NCBI GenBank assembly: GCA_030522415.1
Contig: CM060112.1
Coordinates: forward strand, 9,431,001 to 9,495,000
DNA from: Channallabes apus
Lineage: Eukaryota; Chordata; Actinopteri; Siluriformes; Clariidae
Length of the DNA: 64,000 bases
Direction of reading: 5' to 3'
In this document: piece after piece, positions 11,740 through 23,194 of the stretch
Position numbering within the stretch: the stretch's first letter is position 1
Layout of the letters: each line of letters opens with the position of its first letter
Made by a program: the position numbers and the translations under genes
The notes under the pieces: generated by a model
Database searches by the model: none
Told to the model about the DNA's origin: nothing
The model's input: only the letters and a program-made list of their open reading frames with translations

Positions 11740-12545
11740 AGGAGTCAATATCATTCACTTACTATGAGTTTAGTTGTGAACATTTTCACTCTCATAGTTT
11801 TTCATAGTACACCCTTTTCTGCTTTTGTTTGTTGTCTATGGGGGTTTCTTTGGTCTGTTACTGATTAAACTCACCTGTTCTGTGTTTTACTTTGATCAGC
11901 CAGTCTTTTTGTTCTTTCTTTTATCCCTTATTGTGATATCTTATCATGGCCCTTCTGCCTTTCTAAAGCGAAACTTTGTTTTCTAGCTCAGAGCATATAG
12001 CACTTTCTATATTTTAGATCTAGCTATAATTCATATTAATTGCAATGATTGTAACTATATTTATTTATTCATTTTTACTGTGCGTGTCTCTTTAAGCCAA
12101 ATGTTTAACCTATATTTTGCAATAATTATGAATTAGTGTCATACTATTTCAAAACCTTTTACTATTTGCAGGTCTAATGATGGCCAAATGGGAGTAAAAC
12201 CTCATTAAAGAAAAGAGAGAATGAGAAGATAATCAGTTTTGAAGCTTCACAAATGGAGAAACACAAAGTGGATCCTCTTGAAGAACATCCAGGCAAACCC
12301 CTTTAATCGGCTTGGCCACCCTCCAGACACACTCTTCAGAAATCCGTGAGGAAATAAATACCACAAAGAAGCACAGAAACAGGCACTCAGAGTCCAATGT
12401 GGCCTACACACTTCTGTTCCTATTTTAACCTCTAAATATGATTCAGCGGAATGCCTTAGAGAGTTTAAGGCTGTGTGCTGCCAAAATCCATGTTACATAA
12501 TTATATAGATACAAAATCCTCTTTGCATTACTAAAGGTTTGTTAT
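11740..12545. other. Non-genic stretch
   Basis: No supported gene. A TTTACTATTTGCAG splice-acceptor look-alike occurs near 12170, but the sequence after it has stops in all frames. Confidence 0.45.
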
Positions 12546-12548
12546 AAT

Positions 12549-12582
12549 GTAATATAATATAATATAATATAATATAATATTA
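12549..12582. repeat. (ATAAT)n microsatellite
   Basis: About six pentanucleotide copies directly abut the left TA target site of the Tc1 element at 12585. A partial match (tattatattata) continues on the far side of the element, so the transposon landed inside or at the edge of this repeat. Confidence 0.85.
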
Positions 12583-12584
12583 TA

Positions 12585-14172
12585 CAAACCGGATTCCAAA
12601 AAAGTTGGGACACTAAACAAATTGTGAATAAAAACTGAATGCAATGATGTGGAGATGGCAAATGTCAATATTTTATTCAGAATAGAACATCAATCACGGA
12701 AAAAAGGTTTAAACTGAGAAAATGTATCATTTTAAGGGAAAAATATGGTGAATCAAAATGTCACAACAAATCCCCAAAAAGTTGGGACAAGGCCATTTTC
12801 ACCACTGTGTGGCATCTCCCCTTCTTCTTACAACACTCAACAGACGTCTGGGGACCGAGGAGACCAGTTTCTCAAGTTTAGAAATAGGAATGCTCTCCCA
12901 TTCTTGTCTAATACAGGCCTCTAACTGTTCAATTGTCTTGGGCCTTCTTTGTCGCACCTTCCTCTTTATGATGCGCCAAATGTTCTCTATAGGGGAAAGA
13001 TCTGGACTGCAGACTGGCCATTTCAGCACCCGGATCCTTCTCCTACGCAGCCATGATGTTGTGATTGATGCAGAATGTGGTCTGTCATTATCTTGTTGAA
13101 AAATGCAGGGTCTTCCCTGAAAGAGATGACGTCTGGATGGGAGCATATGTTGTTCTAGAACCTGAATATATTTTTCTGCATTGATGGTGCCTTTCCAGAC
13201 ATGCGAGCTGACCATGCCACACGCACTCATGCAACCCCATACCATCAGAGATGCAGGCTTCTGAACTGAGCGTTGATAACAACTTGGGTTGTCCTTGTCC
13301 TCTTTGGTCCGGATGACATGGCGTCCCACATTTCCAACAAGAGCTTCGAATCGTGACTCGTCTGATCAGAGAACAGTCTTCCATTTTACCACACTCCAAT
13401 TTAAATGATCCCTGGCCCAATGAAAACGCCTGTGCTTGTGGATCTTGCTTAGAAATGGCTTCTTCTTTGCACTGTAGAGTTTCAGCTGGCAACGGCGGAT
13501 GGCACGGTGGATTGTGTTCACTGACAATGTTTTCTGGAAGTATTCCTGAGCCCATTCTGTGATTTCCTTTACAGTAGCATTCCTGTTTGTGGTGCAGTTT
13601 CATTTAAGGGCGCGGAGATCACGGGCATCCAGTATGGTTTTACGCCCTTGATCCTTACGCACAGAGATTGTTCCAGATTCTCTGAATCTTCGGATGATAT
13701 TATGCACAGTTGATGATGATAACTGCAAAGTCTTTGCAATTTTTCGCTGGGTAACACCTTTCTGATATTGCTCCACTATCTTTCTGCGCAACATTGTGGG
13801 AATTGGTGATCCTCTACCCATCTTGGCTTCTGAGAGACACTGCCACTCTGAGAAGCTCTTTTTATACCCAATCATGTTGCCAATTAACCTAATTACTGTT
13901 AATTGGTCTTCCAGCTCTTCCTTATGCTCAAATTTACTTTTTCCAGCATCTTATTGCTACTTGTCCCAACTTTTTTGGGATTTGTTGACACCGTGAAATT
14001 TGGAATCAACATATTTTTCCTTTAAAATGATAAATTTTCTCAGATTAAACTTTTGATCTGTCATCTATGTTCTATTCTGAATAAAATATTGACATTTGCC
14101 ATCTCCACATCATTGCATTCAGTTTTTATTCACAATTTGTTTAGTGTCCCAACTTTTTTGGAATCCGGTTTG
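12585..14172 (-). mobile_element. Tc1-like transposon, second family
   Basis: A 1588-bp element is flanked by TA (12583-12584, 14173-14174). Ends begin CAAACCGGATTCCAAAAAAG and form inverted repeats that remain nearly identical for more than 100 bp. AAAAAGTTGGGACA recurs as an inner direct repeat near 12775 and, inverted, near 13965, again an IR/DR layout. The ends share nothing with those of the 1160-2778 family, so this is a separate lineage. Confidence 0.93.
12799..13821 (-). pseudogene. Tc1 transposase, second family (two nonsense codons)
   Basis: DDE transposase of 341 codons including the stop, starting at ATG 13819-13821 (MGRGSPIP). The helix-turn-helix part (QRKIAKTLQLSSSTV) is near residues 30-45. 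D154 lies in SDESRF, D244 in FQQDNDRPH and E279 in [10 protein letters not shown], spaced as DD34E. The frame is never shifted. It is broken only by TGA at 13600-13602 (codon 74) and TGA at 13366-13368 (codon 152), where relatives carry Trp just before the first catalytic Asp. The second change is a single G to A transition. Downstream of codon 152 the frame is open to the end. Confidence 0.9.
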
Positions 14173-14339
14173 TATTATATTATAAATTCCACACAGGGTT
14201 CACTGTTATAAATAGGCTAGCAGGGCTATTGAGGCTCATTTTGGCACCCATAATAGTGTTGTTTGCTGTAAATACAGTAAATGTTTAAAAGTAATGATAA
14301 ACTAGAAATAAATGGACTAAGCACAAATCAGCAATTAAC

Positions 14340-14740
14340 CTTTAAAACTGTGTGCGGCTAATGCCCGTAACACATCCATCAATCCATCCATCCATCCATC
14401 CATATTCAACCGCTTATCCAAAATCAGGTCGTGGGGCCCACAACAGTTTTTTTTTTTTTTGTTTATTGTTTGTTTTATGAAGAAACACACAAATCCAGTC
14501 AGTTTAGTAGTGTTCTTGTTGTGAACTCGCATAGCCTGTGGGAAGAAGCTCCTCCTCAGTCTCTCTGTGTTAGCTTTCTGGAAGCGGAAGTGGTTTCCTG
14601 ACAGCAACAGAGAAAACAGTCCATTTTTGATGTGGCTGGGTGTTTCACTATCTTCTTCGCTTTGGTCCAGCACTGCTTGCTGGAGATTTGAGCGTGAGTC
14701 GAGGAGCTCAGTGAAGATGTACATAGCTGATCGACCACCT
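14340..14740 (-). pseudogene. Retroelement-like remnant ending in (GGAT)n
   Basis: The minus strand has an open stretch of about 75 residues containing ETPSHIKNGLFSLLLSGNHF and RRSFFPQAM. The latter resembles the SFFPQAI C-terminal signature of CR1/L2 LINEs such as the one at 6422. Downstream (lower coordinates) come GATAAGCGG and a (GGAT)n run at about 14377-14402, a typical retroelement tail. I do not recognise the upstream residues, so the family is uncertain. Confidence 0.45.
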
Positions 14741-14764
14741 ATAGTGGCCTCATCTATATAAGGC

Positions 14765-17100
14765 TTGACAGTTCTGTATTGTGCTATTCCAAAACCAATC
14801 TAATTCTTATGTATCAAAGAGCACATCAGCATCATTTGCATTGTAAAATTAGATGCAGTAATTAGGCATGCAGTAATTGTAATTAGTAATGTAGTAATCA
14901 TAATAGTAAGCATAGTATGAGCCTTAGAACCCATGGTGTACAGTAGTTGGGAATCAATAACCCTAAACCCACAGAGCATACAGTGGAAAACATGTTAAAT
15001 TAGGAAGAACACCTGGTGCTGACTCCCAAATATGGTTGTAAATTTAAGCTTGGACATTTTTTCATGTTTACTGCACAACACAGAATTATTAACATACTGT
15101 ATGGTAAAAATTAATTACAGTACAGCAATAACCAAGGTATTATGTCTGTTTGACATATTTGGTTGATTGTTCTAGTGGTCCCTTGCTATTATTAAAAGAC
15201 TATTACCAGGAACAATATATTACTAAATTACAAGGGAATGAATGCTAGTCTATTTAATGAAATATGCTCATAAATGATTAAACCATTGAATAAATAATTG
15301 ACATTTCAAATTCCCTATATATTTTGTTTAGTATGAGGCATGATATATAATGAACCATATTCAGTAGAGGAAGGACTTTATATTTAACATTTAATGCATT
15401 TAATAAATGCAGTATATATTTGCATACTACACCATATTATTCAGGTGGATTTGGGAGCTGCTTCACATCTGGTCACATTGCAGACATTATCTGACAGATT
15501 GTCTTTATGATACTGTAATGAGACTGTCTTCAAACATCTGCTTCAGTTATGACTGCTAAAATGACAGCAGTGGTAGAATCGAAAAAATAACAATAGAAAC
15601 GGAACAAAAGAACACGACTATTAAAAGTGATGACAGAAGTGAAAGCCATGGCATTTTGATAAACCACCTACTTCTTTTCTTGGGCGAGGGGTGTCACATT
15701 GTTTCAATACAATTTAAGGCAGTAGCAGATAAACTAAACATACAGCAGATGCATGATTTGACAAGAATTGCTAATGATTTTTTTCACTGTTAACCAGACA
15801 TCAGTTTGTTATTCAGGAAACACCAGCGAGCACTGATTATGCCACACATATAATACTTCTCAGAATATGCATGATAATATGCCTTTGCATCCAGCTGTTT
15901 TTTTTTTTGTTTGTTTGTTTTTCGGGGGTTATTTCTTTACATGCAAGAAGGAACTGTAGAGTCTACAATCTAGTACGAGTTGAGTTGTTAAATTCTGTTT
16001 GATGGATTTCATATAATAGTGCTTTTTGGCTTTGAGCAAGGGCTCATGTACTACTGAGTATAAATGTACTAAGGACCTGCTTTCGGTAGGTTAAAAAAAT
16101 GAAAGTTGCCCAGCCTAGAATCTGACTCTCCTGTTAAGGTTTATAATGGTAGCAATGCCCTGGCATTGTACTTACAGACATCTTTAACACATTGTGGAAC
16201 TGAAGTACAGAAAACATTGTTAAACCACTGTTTGTATCCATATCCCTAGTGCTTGTCTGTCTGATACAAAATATTTCACTCTTCATGGTTCAGTTGCAGT
16301 TTAGCTACCAAGACATCAGCACTGTTGAAAACACTCCTAATCTGGCATGTCTAAATGGTTTTATTGCATTATGTTAGACATATAAAAAGTATTTGTTTTA
16401 TTAAAGTCATTAAGCACCTTATTTATGCAACATAACTCACAATAACATAGCAAATTGTCTGCATTTTTTAAAGCATGATCATAATGATAATTGTTATGTG
16501 ATTTGTAAAATTAAATGTAGTTCAATCCCTATTTTTTACTGAACTATTTCTATAAACTGTTTCTTTTTGTTATGACTTTGGATCAATGTGATAATCTCAA
16601 ATCGGTGATATGTGTTCATCTTTATGTCATTATTGACACATGCCAACTCTTGAATCCACTTTGAAAATATTCTTTGTCACAGTTGATGGCCTCCACTGTG
16701 TGGTTTGTCTTCAGTGCTGGCACAAATGCATCAGTTGTGATGGAGACTACAGTATGTTGAGTAGCACCAAGGAAGAAACGGCATGTGCAATTTGAATGAC
16801 CTATGCCAATGAATAAGAAGTTATGCCTACTTTTGCATTACTTCTGGTCATAGCCCTTGAATAATAGGATTGCAATTAAACACTGAGCAAACAGTAGTAT
16901 AATGGCAACTAGCATGACCTTTTAAATGTCAAATGTATTAGTTATCCTTGATAACCTTAGTGCTGGTCGTATTCTACTGGGATTAAAGCAGGAAGATGTC
17001 CATTCTACCTACCTACAGCACCCAGACACCCATCCACCTACAGTACAAACAGTACCATTCCGTGGTGGCCCAGAGTATTTAGATGGAACTGAAGTTATAT
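14765..17100. other. AT-rich non-genic stretch
   Basis: No gene or repeat family recognised apart from short A/T runs such as the poly-T near 15899. Confidence 0.5.
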
Positions 17101-17110
17101 GTTTCAATCC

Positions 17111-17112
17111 AT

Positions 17113-17143
<31 letters not shown>
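17111..17143. repeat. (ATTT)n microsatellite
   Basis: About eight uninterrupted tetranucleotide units. Confidence 0.95.
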
Positions 17144-17149
17144 GTGACT

Positions 17150-17865
17150 TACATATAATGAAAATGTTGTCTTATGATTTCCACACTGGTAAATAGACAA
17201 GCCTTCAAAATCCTATTTGGTTGGTGTCTGTATGTTTTGTGCAATATATGCCTAGAATGAATCTGAGAGGCAGTAATGGTAATGTTCTACTAGCTCTATG
17301 TAAGTAGTGCAGTGCTTATGATACACTCACATTCAGTCTCATAATGTCAGCCTGGACTCGTCTTTATATCCTTCATGCTGTAGCTCCAAACACCTCACTT
17401 TTTTCCACTCCATTTACTTGCCACAACACATAGTTTTGGTGCACAACAGACTGGGAACAATTAAAAGTGACAGTGTTATTTTCACAGCCAGTCTTTCCTC
17501 CAAACTCAGCATTGTTGTTCTGCCAAATTTTAATAATGTTCAATGACACAAAGAAGATGAATTACCAGAAACAGTGCTTCTAGATACAGTGGTGTGTAAT
17601 AGCAATGTCTGGGGTCTCATTCTTCTTTCAATTTCCCACATTCTTTCTTGATTATATTTGAAAGAATGTTAATGTGTTCTTTCTCAGAACTGTCTCTTCT
17701 TGTTTAGGACAAGTAGTACGAATAGTGTTTGTAGGAGTATAGTGCACAAAACGCGTAAATTGGGTTTTGAGGCTTACCTGCTTACCTGAACCATGAGGTA
17801 ATTCTGAAGTAATATAAAAAAAGTTAAATAAAATGACCAAACTCATGGCTAAGTTTATTAACTAT
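17150..17865. other. Non-genic stretch
   Basis: No supported feature; a 64-codon open frame on the minus strand (17652-17846) has no recognisable content. Confidence 0.5.
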
Positions 17866-17867
17866 TA

Positions 17868-17900
17868 TAATTAATTAATTAATTCATTCATTCATTCATT
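17868..17900. repeat. (TTAA)n/(TTCA)n compound microsatellite
   Basis: Short TTAA units pass into ATTC units. The ATTC units form the tail of the adjacent minus-strand SINE, whose 3' end faces left. Confidence 0.8.
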
Positions 17901-18165
17901 CTCTACATAACTTATTCTGTTCACAGTTGAGGGAGGCTTGTAGGGTATCAAGGTATGGTACATCCTGGATGGGGTGCTAATACATCACTTTCACATACTA
18001 CAGGAAATTTGAAAATGCCAAATAGATTACTATTAAGAGTACCTGGAGGAAACCTACCAAACATGTGGAAATAGACACACAAACCCGAGGTGTGAATGAA
18101 ATCCTCAACCCTGGAGGTATGAAACCATAGTGCTAACCATTATGCAGCCTAAATATTTTAACTGT
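17901..18165 (-). repeat. Old Mermaid/DANA-type SINE, reversed
   Basis: The reverse complement reads AATGGTTAGCACTATGG, then CCTCCAGGGTTGAGGATTTC, then GGTAGGTTTCCTCCAGGTAC, in the order of the intact SINE at 25275-25636. It is heavily diverged, but head and tail are both present, the tail being the ATTC run on its left. Confidence 0.75.
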
Positions 18166-18169
18166 AAAA

Positions 18170-18660
18170 AATTTAGATGAACAATTGCATTTTTAATAAA
18201 CAACAGGCCCCAACATTATAAGGTGTGTGAAAATCTTTGACACTTGTCTAAAAATAAAATTGTTAATTCATATTAATTTTTAAATGACCTGAGGTTATGC
18301 TAATTGTAATTTTGCATAACGTTCACTCATGAATTGCAAATTAGCAGGTGCAATTATTTTTTATAGTCATTTGTCATTACTCCTGATTTAATGTGATATA
18401 TATCCTTTCAAAGGACTATACCAAACCCATTTATCACTATAAAATGGCAGTAACCTGTGCTTTCTTTGATTCATGAGTGATTGATTTCAGTTACCACACT
18501 TTCCCAAGCAGGGTCATGGTAGATTTAAGAAACATTGGAACTGGATGCTAGAGTAGCCACTCCTTCCTTCTTTGTAAGGTTTTATAAGGTGGAAGGAAAA
18601 CAAAAAAACCTTAAACGCATGTGTCAATGGTTATACATTTGTCAGTCTTCATGTCAATGA
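18170..18660. other. Non-genic stretch left of DIRS A
   Basis: AT-rich sequence with no recognised repeat; it is the left flank of the DIRS insertion. Confidence 0.5.
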
Positions 18661-18661
18661 G

Positions 18662-18853
18662 GTTCCCTAGCAAGGCTACACTCGATGCTGCGTGAAAACG
18701 CTATGGGAACCAGTTTGTCGCGTTGCCGGTCGTTGAAGCATGCTGTGAAAACACGCCAAAGTTTTTGGCTATATATAACCTCGACAGGTGACGTCATCTG
18801 ATTAGATGTAGGTGGAGGTTATAAAAACAGGTGAGCCAGCAACGACCTCAGAT
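18662..18853 (+). repeat. DIRS A left tip and inverted repeat
   Basis: The unique tip GTTCCCTAGCAAGGCTACAC (18662-18684) precedes a 169-bp repeat whose reverse complement lies at 22973-23141. The tip plus the first part of the repeat, 49 bases, is an exact reverse complement of the left half of the internal complementary region. Confidence 0.92.
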
Positions 18854-18929
18854 CATTTGTCTTCAGCCTTGTTGTGAAGCGTGCTTGTGATAAACCAGCA
18901 AAATAGGAAGGTGTTTAACTCACCGATTT

Positions 18930-19520
18930 GACGAGTTTAAATCCCTCCGTGTGTGATAATCCATATCGGAGTGCGATCTCTACACTGCTTCGACTAGTGC
19001 TGCGCGCGCCTGGCTTAAAACTCGTGCATCTGACAGAGCTGCGGCAGACGGAGGTAAGAAAACTCCTTTCTTCCGCGCTGTCATCACGAGGATTCCTCTC
19101 TTTTTTACCGGAGATGAAAATAGCCTTAAGCACTAAAACAAGCAGTAGACGGCAGCTTCTGTCGGGTGGCCGGGGGGCGGAGCCTCAATGACGCGCTCTC
19201 TCCCCCCCCACCCCCTCTCAGCTCTCTTCATATGAGTTAACCCTTTCATGGAGTAGGCTGTATTCATGCTGTGTTTTTCATGCCATCGACTTATTTGTTT
19301 ATTTAAATATAGTCGATATGGAAACGCGGCATTGTATGATGACGCCCAGATAGCAGAGACGCTTCACAGGCTATCTCTCTCCTGGGACATCATCCTCCCT
19401 GGTAAGCTTATACTTCCTTTCTAGCTGTGTAGACTTTTATCTGCCCTAGAGGGAAAAGCTTTCAGGCAGTGGGTCAGCTTGGTGCTGCACTGCACACAGG
19501 AGGTCAGACTGATTTAAAAA
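18930..19520 (+). pseudogene. DIRS A Gag remnant
   Basis: CCATATCGGAGTGCGATCTC near 18961 corresponds to the start of the Gag frame in DIRS B at about 56420. A second homologous block at 19425-19510 (GACTTTTATCTGCC, GGAAAAGC, GGTCAG) corresponds to 57065-57130 in B. The frame between is lost, an AT microsatellite sits near 19520, and the cysteine-rich motif seen in B is not recognisable here. Gag would package the element RNA. Confidence 0.65.
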
Positions 19521-19774
19521 ATATATATATATATATACATATGCGTGTATAAAATAAATGGGGGTGGCCCCCCCAATAGGGAAAGGCACCCAGAATTCCT
19601 TTTTAACGAATATGTGTTCTCCCTGGCACCCCCAGGAGGTCGGTGTTTTGCTCCGCCACCACTGGTGTTCGGGCAACACCAGTCTCCAATAGGCTGTTAG
19701 TTCTTCGGTTTTTCCTGCCTTGCTTCAGGATGCCGAACATCTAACATCCCCCCCCCGTTTAACCAAGCTGCCGA

Positions 19775-20640
19775 AACTTTTGCCCTTTTAGGAGAAACTG
19801 GCAGCGTGGAAGCTACTGCCAAGTATATCTCCTTGGGTACTAAGCACTGGAGAGAGGAACTACAGGATTCAGTTCTCACTTCACCTTCTGTGTTTTCAAT
19901 GGCGTGGCCTCCACTTCCATGAAACCAGAAAGTGCGCATCTGCTGACAGGCTGCCGGGGAAGGGGGCCATGGAACATGTTCCCCCACCAGACAGTGAGTC
20001 AGGCTACTACAGTCGGTATTCTTGGTTCCCAAGAGGAACGGGGGCTGCGTCCAATATTTCAGATTCTGCGGGCTCTCCCGCTACCTGAAAATCAATGAAT
20101 ACAGTTCAGTTCTTGACTGTAAAGGTGATTGCTCTCAACCCTACCAAGCGATTGTTTCTGACAATCGATTTAAGGACGCTTACTTTCATACAGAAACATT
20201 GCCACAACACAGGGAGATCCTGAGGTTCGCTTTCGGGGGCGAAGCTTACCAGTATCGGGTCCTTCCATTGGTCTAGCTCACCCGCACACACACAAAATGC
20301 ACGGATTTAGCCCTGGCTCTTACGGGAGTCCCAGGGCATCCGGTGGCTAGTGCTTCGACATCAGCATGTCGTCCTAGCTCATCTCTGTCCTCAGGACTGG
20401 GACCCAACGCCACGAAAGCGTGCTCTTTCCTGTGCAGAGGACAACACATTGGGTGCTATATGGGATTCCGTCGTAAGCGGGCACAGCTGTCTCCCGCTCG
20501 TATCGAACCCATTCTCAACACCCTCAAGGAGAACAAGCTAGACCAGAAAGTGACCATCACTTTCAGACATCCTAGCTCTCATGGCAGCTGTATCCACGGT
20601 GACACCTTTGGACCTTCTGCACATGAGAGCATTCTAAGTT
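19775..20640 (+). pseudogene. DIRS A reverse transcriptase remnant (no YxDD)
   Basis: Pieces of the DIRS reverse transcriptase occur in order with frame changes: LAAWKLLPS and NYRIQF near 19800-19870, the NKRGLRPI-type block near 20040, RFKDAYFH near 20170 and GGEAYQYRVLP near 20240. Beyond the GVPGHP block near 20325 the sequence jumps straight to the LRHQHVVLAHL segment at about 20350, so the YxDDW catalytic core has been deleted. It cannot encode an active polymerase. Confidence 0.75.
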
Positions 20641-20765
20641 GTGGCTAAGAACCAGGGGATATCACTAGGGCCAATCCCCAATATGGGTTACGCGCCAGGT
20701 GCTTCGTACCCTTTCTACGTGGTTCAGACCCCGGTCTCTACTCTGGGTCCCACTCTAAGTTCATC

Positions 20766-20960
20766 TTGTCGTCGCTGAGGCTAACGACAGATGCTTCCCT
20801 CATAGGCTGGGGTGCGGTCTCTGATGACTGTCCAGCCCAAGGGAGCTGGAGAGGCTATCTTCTCGCATGGCACAGCAATTGCCTCGAAATGATGGCTCTA
20901 TTTCTGGCCCTAAAGCACTTCCTCCAGCAGTTGAGAGGCTGCCATGTCCTAGTGCGGGGG
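20766..20960 (+). pseudogene. DIRS A RNase H fragment
   Basis: An open stretch reads LTTDASLIGWGAV, with the first catalytic Asp of RNase H, then LEMMALFLALKHF carrying the catalytic Glu. This is the RNase H that follows the reverse transcriptase in DIRS elements. The frame is open for about 130 codons, but the domain is incomplete at its C-terminal end. Confidence 0.75.
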
Positions 20961-21210
20961 ACAACACTATGGCAGTCTCATATATTATCGCCAGGGCGGA
21001 CTGTGCTCGCGCCGCTAACAGCTAGCGCACCAGGTTCCTGTCCCTCAGAGCGATTTACATTCCAGCATGGATGCGGGAGCAGTAGTACTGTCCAGTCTAT
21101 CTCTGACACACGGGGAATGGTAACCCCACTCCGAAGTAGTCAGGGAGAGATGTTCATGTAGCAAGGCGGACCTCTTGCCTTCTAAGATATGCTTCGCCTT
21201 TTTACTGCTC

Positions 21211-22620
21211 TTCAGATTTACGTCCACCGCATCAGCTAGTGGCGTAGGTCAGAGCAGCTTCTACATGTTTTGGATGAGAGATGCTATTGCCCTCTCCTAT
21301 GAGGCGTGTGGGTTCACTTCGCCTCTGGGAATCAGGGCTCTTTCAACCCTGGGGATTGCCTCATCTATTGCATTAGCAAGAGGAATTCCCCTGCAGCAAG
21401 TATATGCTAAGCAGGTAAACCCAGTCCACTGCCGAATTGTTTCAGTGCTGGAGTTTCCCTCCTCGGGTCTGTGCCCTAGTACTCTCAGGACGTACGTGAC
21501 TGCATCCTCTCTCAACTATCTTCAGAAAGCTCCATAAACCCAACAGGCACCCTATTGCTCTTGAAGCCTTCTGTCCTCCGCGCTTACAGCTTCGGAGCAG
21601 GAGAGACTTCACTTGTAGCGTCCAGCTTGTGCTCTTCAGATCTACGTCCACCGCATCAGCTAGTGGCGTAGGTCAGAGCAGTTTCTACATGTGCTGGATG
21701 AGACATGCTATTGCCCTCTCCTATGAGGCGCGTGGCCTCACTTCGCCTCTAGGAATCAGGGCTCTTTCAGCCAAAGGGATTGCCTCATCTATTGCACTAG
21801 CAAGAGGTATTCCCCTGCAGCAAGTGTCTGCTAAGCAGGTAAACCCAGTCCACTGCCGAATTGTTTCAGTGCTGGAGTTTCCGTCCTCGGGCCTATGCCC
21901 TAGCACTTTCAGGACGTGCGTAACTGCATCCTCTTTCAACTATCTTCCAAAAGCTAAACTATAAACCCAACAGGCACCCTATTGTTTTTGAAGCCTTCTG
22001 TCCTCCGCGCTTACAGCTTCGGAGCAGGAGAGACTTCACTTGCTGTGTCCAGCTTGTGCTCTTCAGATCTACGTCCACCGCATCAGCTAGTGGCGTAGGT
22101 CAGAGCAACTTCTTCATGCTCTGGATGAGAGATGCTATTGCCCTCTCCTATGAGGCGCGTGGGCTCACTTCGCCTCTAGGAATCAGGGCTCATTCAACCA
22201 GGGGATCGCCTCAGCTATTGGATTAGCAAGAGGTATTCCCCTGCAACAAGTGTGTGCCAAGCAGGTAGACCCAGTCCACTGCCAAAATGTTTCAGTGCTG
22301 GAGCTTCTGCAGTAAAAGCTTGTCCTTGGGCTTGTGCCCTAGTACCCTCAGGATTTTCTTAGCTGCATTGTTGAAGCCTTCTGTCCTCCGCCTTTTACAG
22401 CTTCGGAGCAGGAGAAACTTCACTTACTATCCAGTATGTGCTTTTCAGATTCACGTCCACCGCATCAGCTAGTGGCGTGAGTCAGAGCGCCACTATACTG
22501 GGTGGGAGACGCATATTGCCCTCTCCTATGAGGCGCGTGGGTTCACTTCGCCTCTGGGAAGCAGGGCCCACCCAACCAGGGTATCATCCCAGTCTCACCA
22601 GCAGGAGGTATCCCCTGCAG
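21211..22620 (+). repeat. Four tandem copies of the DIRS recombinase C-terminal segment
   Basis: The anchor CGTCCACCGCATCAGCTAGT lies just after 21211, 21635, 22062 and 22444, giving spacings of 424, 427 and 382 bp; the fourth copy is shortened. Each unit encodes the tyrosine recombinase stretch AIALSYEA...SPLGIRA...IASSIALARGIPLQQ. The DIRS catalytic HxxR signature survives only in the third copy (IRAHSTR near 22190), which then loses one G and shifts frame. The first two read IRALSTL and IRALSAK. Units 1 and 2 are far more alike than either is to unit 4. Confidence 0.85.
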
Positions 22621-22818
22621 TAATTGTGTGGCGCGAAGGGTTGGTTCCTCCCCGCACACATTTCTTACATTTATAAATCTGGATGTTCATGCTACTCCGG
22701 GCTCACTGCCCCCGAGTTAGCTGCCCAGGCATAGCTCTGAGACCTTCTTGGCTTTGTGCGCACACGCTACACAACCTTGGGGTCCAGACACCTGTAGTGC
22801 GGCGGCGTTGGTATTCTC

Positions 22819-22924
22819 GTTCCCATAGCGTTTTCACGCAGCATCGAGTGTAGCCTTGCTAGGGAACGTCTCGGGTTACATTTCTGTAACCCTGTTCCCT
22901 GAAAGGCGGGAACGAGATGCTGCG
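22819..22924 (+). repeat. DIRS A internal complementary region
   Basis: The left 49 bases are an exact reverse complement of 18662-18710. The right 57 bases are an exact reverse complement of the right end up to 23190 or 23191. Joined, they represent the fused left and right tips, the template that in the DIRS model allows the ends to be regenerated during circle formation. Confidence 0.93.
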
Positions 22925-22972
22925 TCGCAATGCCGCACTACCACGTGACCGGACGGCTGTTCAGACAAATTA

Positions 22973-23191
22973 ATCTGAGGTCGTTGCCGGCTCACCTGTT
23001 TTTATAACCTCCACCTACATCTAATCAGATGACGTCACCTGTCGAGGTTATATATAGCCAAAAACTTTGGCGTGTTTTCACAGCATGCTTCAACGACCGG
23101 CAACGCGACAAACTGGTTCCCATAGCGTTTTCACGCAGCATCTCGTTCCCGCCTTTCAGGGAACAGGGTTACAGAAATGTAACCCGAGACG
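22973..23191 (-). repeat. DIRS A right inverted repeat and tip
   Basis: Bases 22973-23141 are the inverted copy of 18685-18853. The right-specific tip (CTCGTTCCCGCC to GTAACCCGAGAC) follows. Inside the tip a short hairpin, GGGTTACAGAAATGTAACCC, is visible. Confidence 0.92.
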
Positions 23192-23194
23192 ATT

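Larger units (their letters stand above)
18662..23191 (+). mobile_element. DIRS-type tyrosine-recombinase retrotransposon, copy A (degenerate)
   Basis: A 4.5-kb element with split DIRS architecture: left inverted repeat 18685-18853, right inverted repeat 22973-23141, unique left tip 18662-18684, unique right tip 23142-23191, and an internal complementary region at 22819-22924. By eye the left and right repeats differ at about one position. The internal order gag, reverse transcriptase, RNase H, tyrosine recombinase is that of DIRS1-like elements, but every frame is broken. It is rich in GC and CpG compared with the AT-rich flanks. No target duplication is visible, as expected for integration of a circle by a tyrosine recombinase. 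Confidence 0.92.

Noticed and set aside
12165..12420. Possible exon after a TTTACTATTTGCAG acceptor
   Set aside because: Stops in all three frames within a short distance and no donor or conservation evidence available.
13088..13603. 171-codon open frame on the minus strand within the second Tc1
   Set aside because: It lies in a different frame from the transposase and is a shadow; the true frame is 13821-12799 with two stops.
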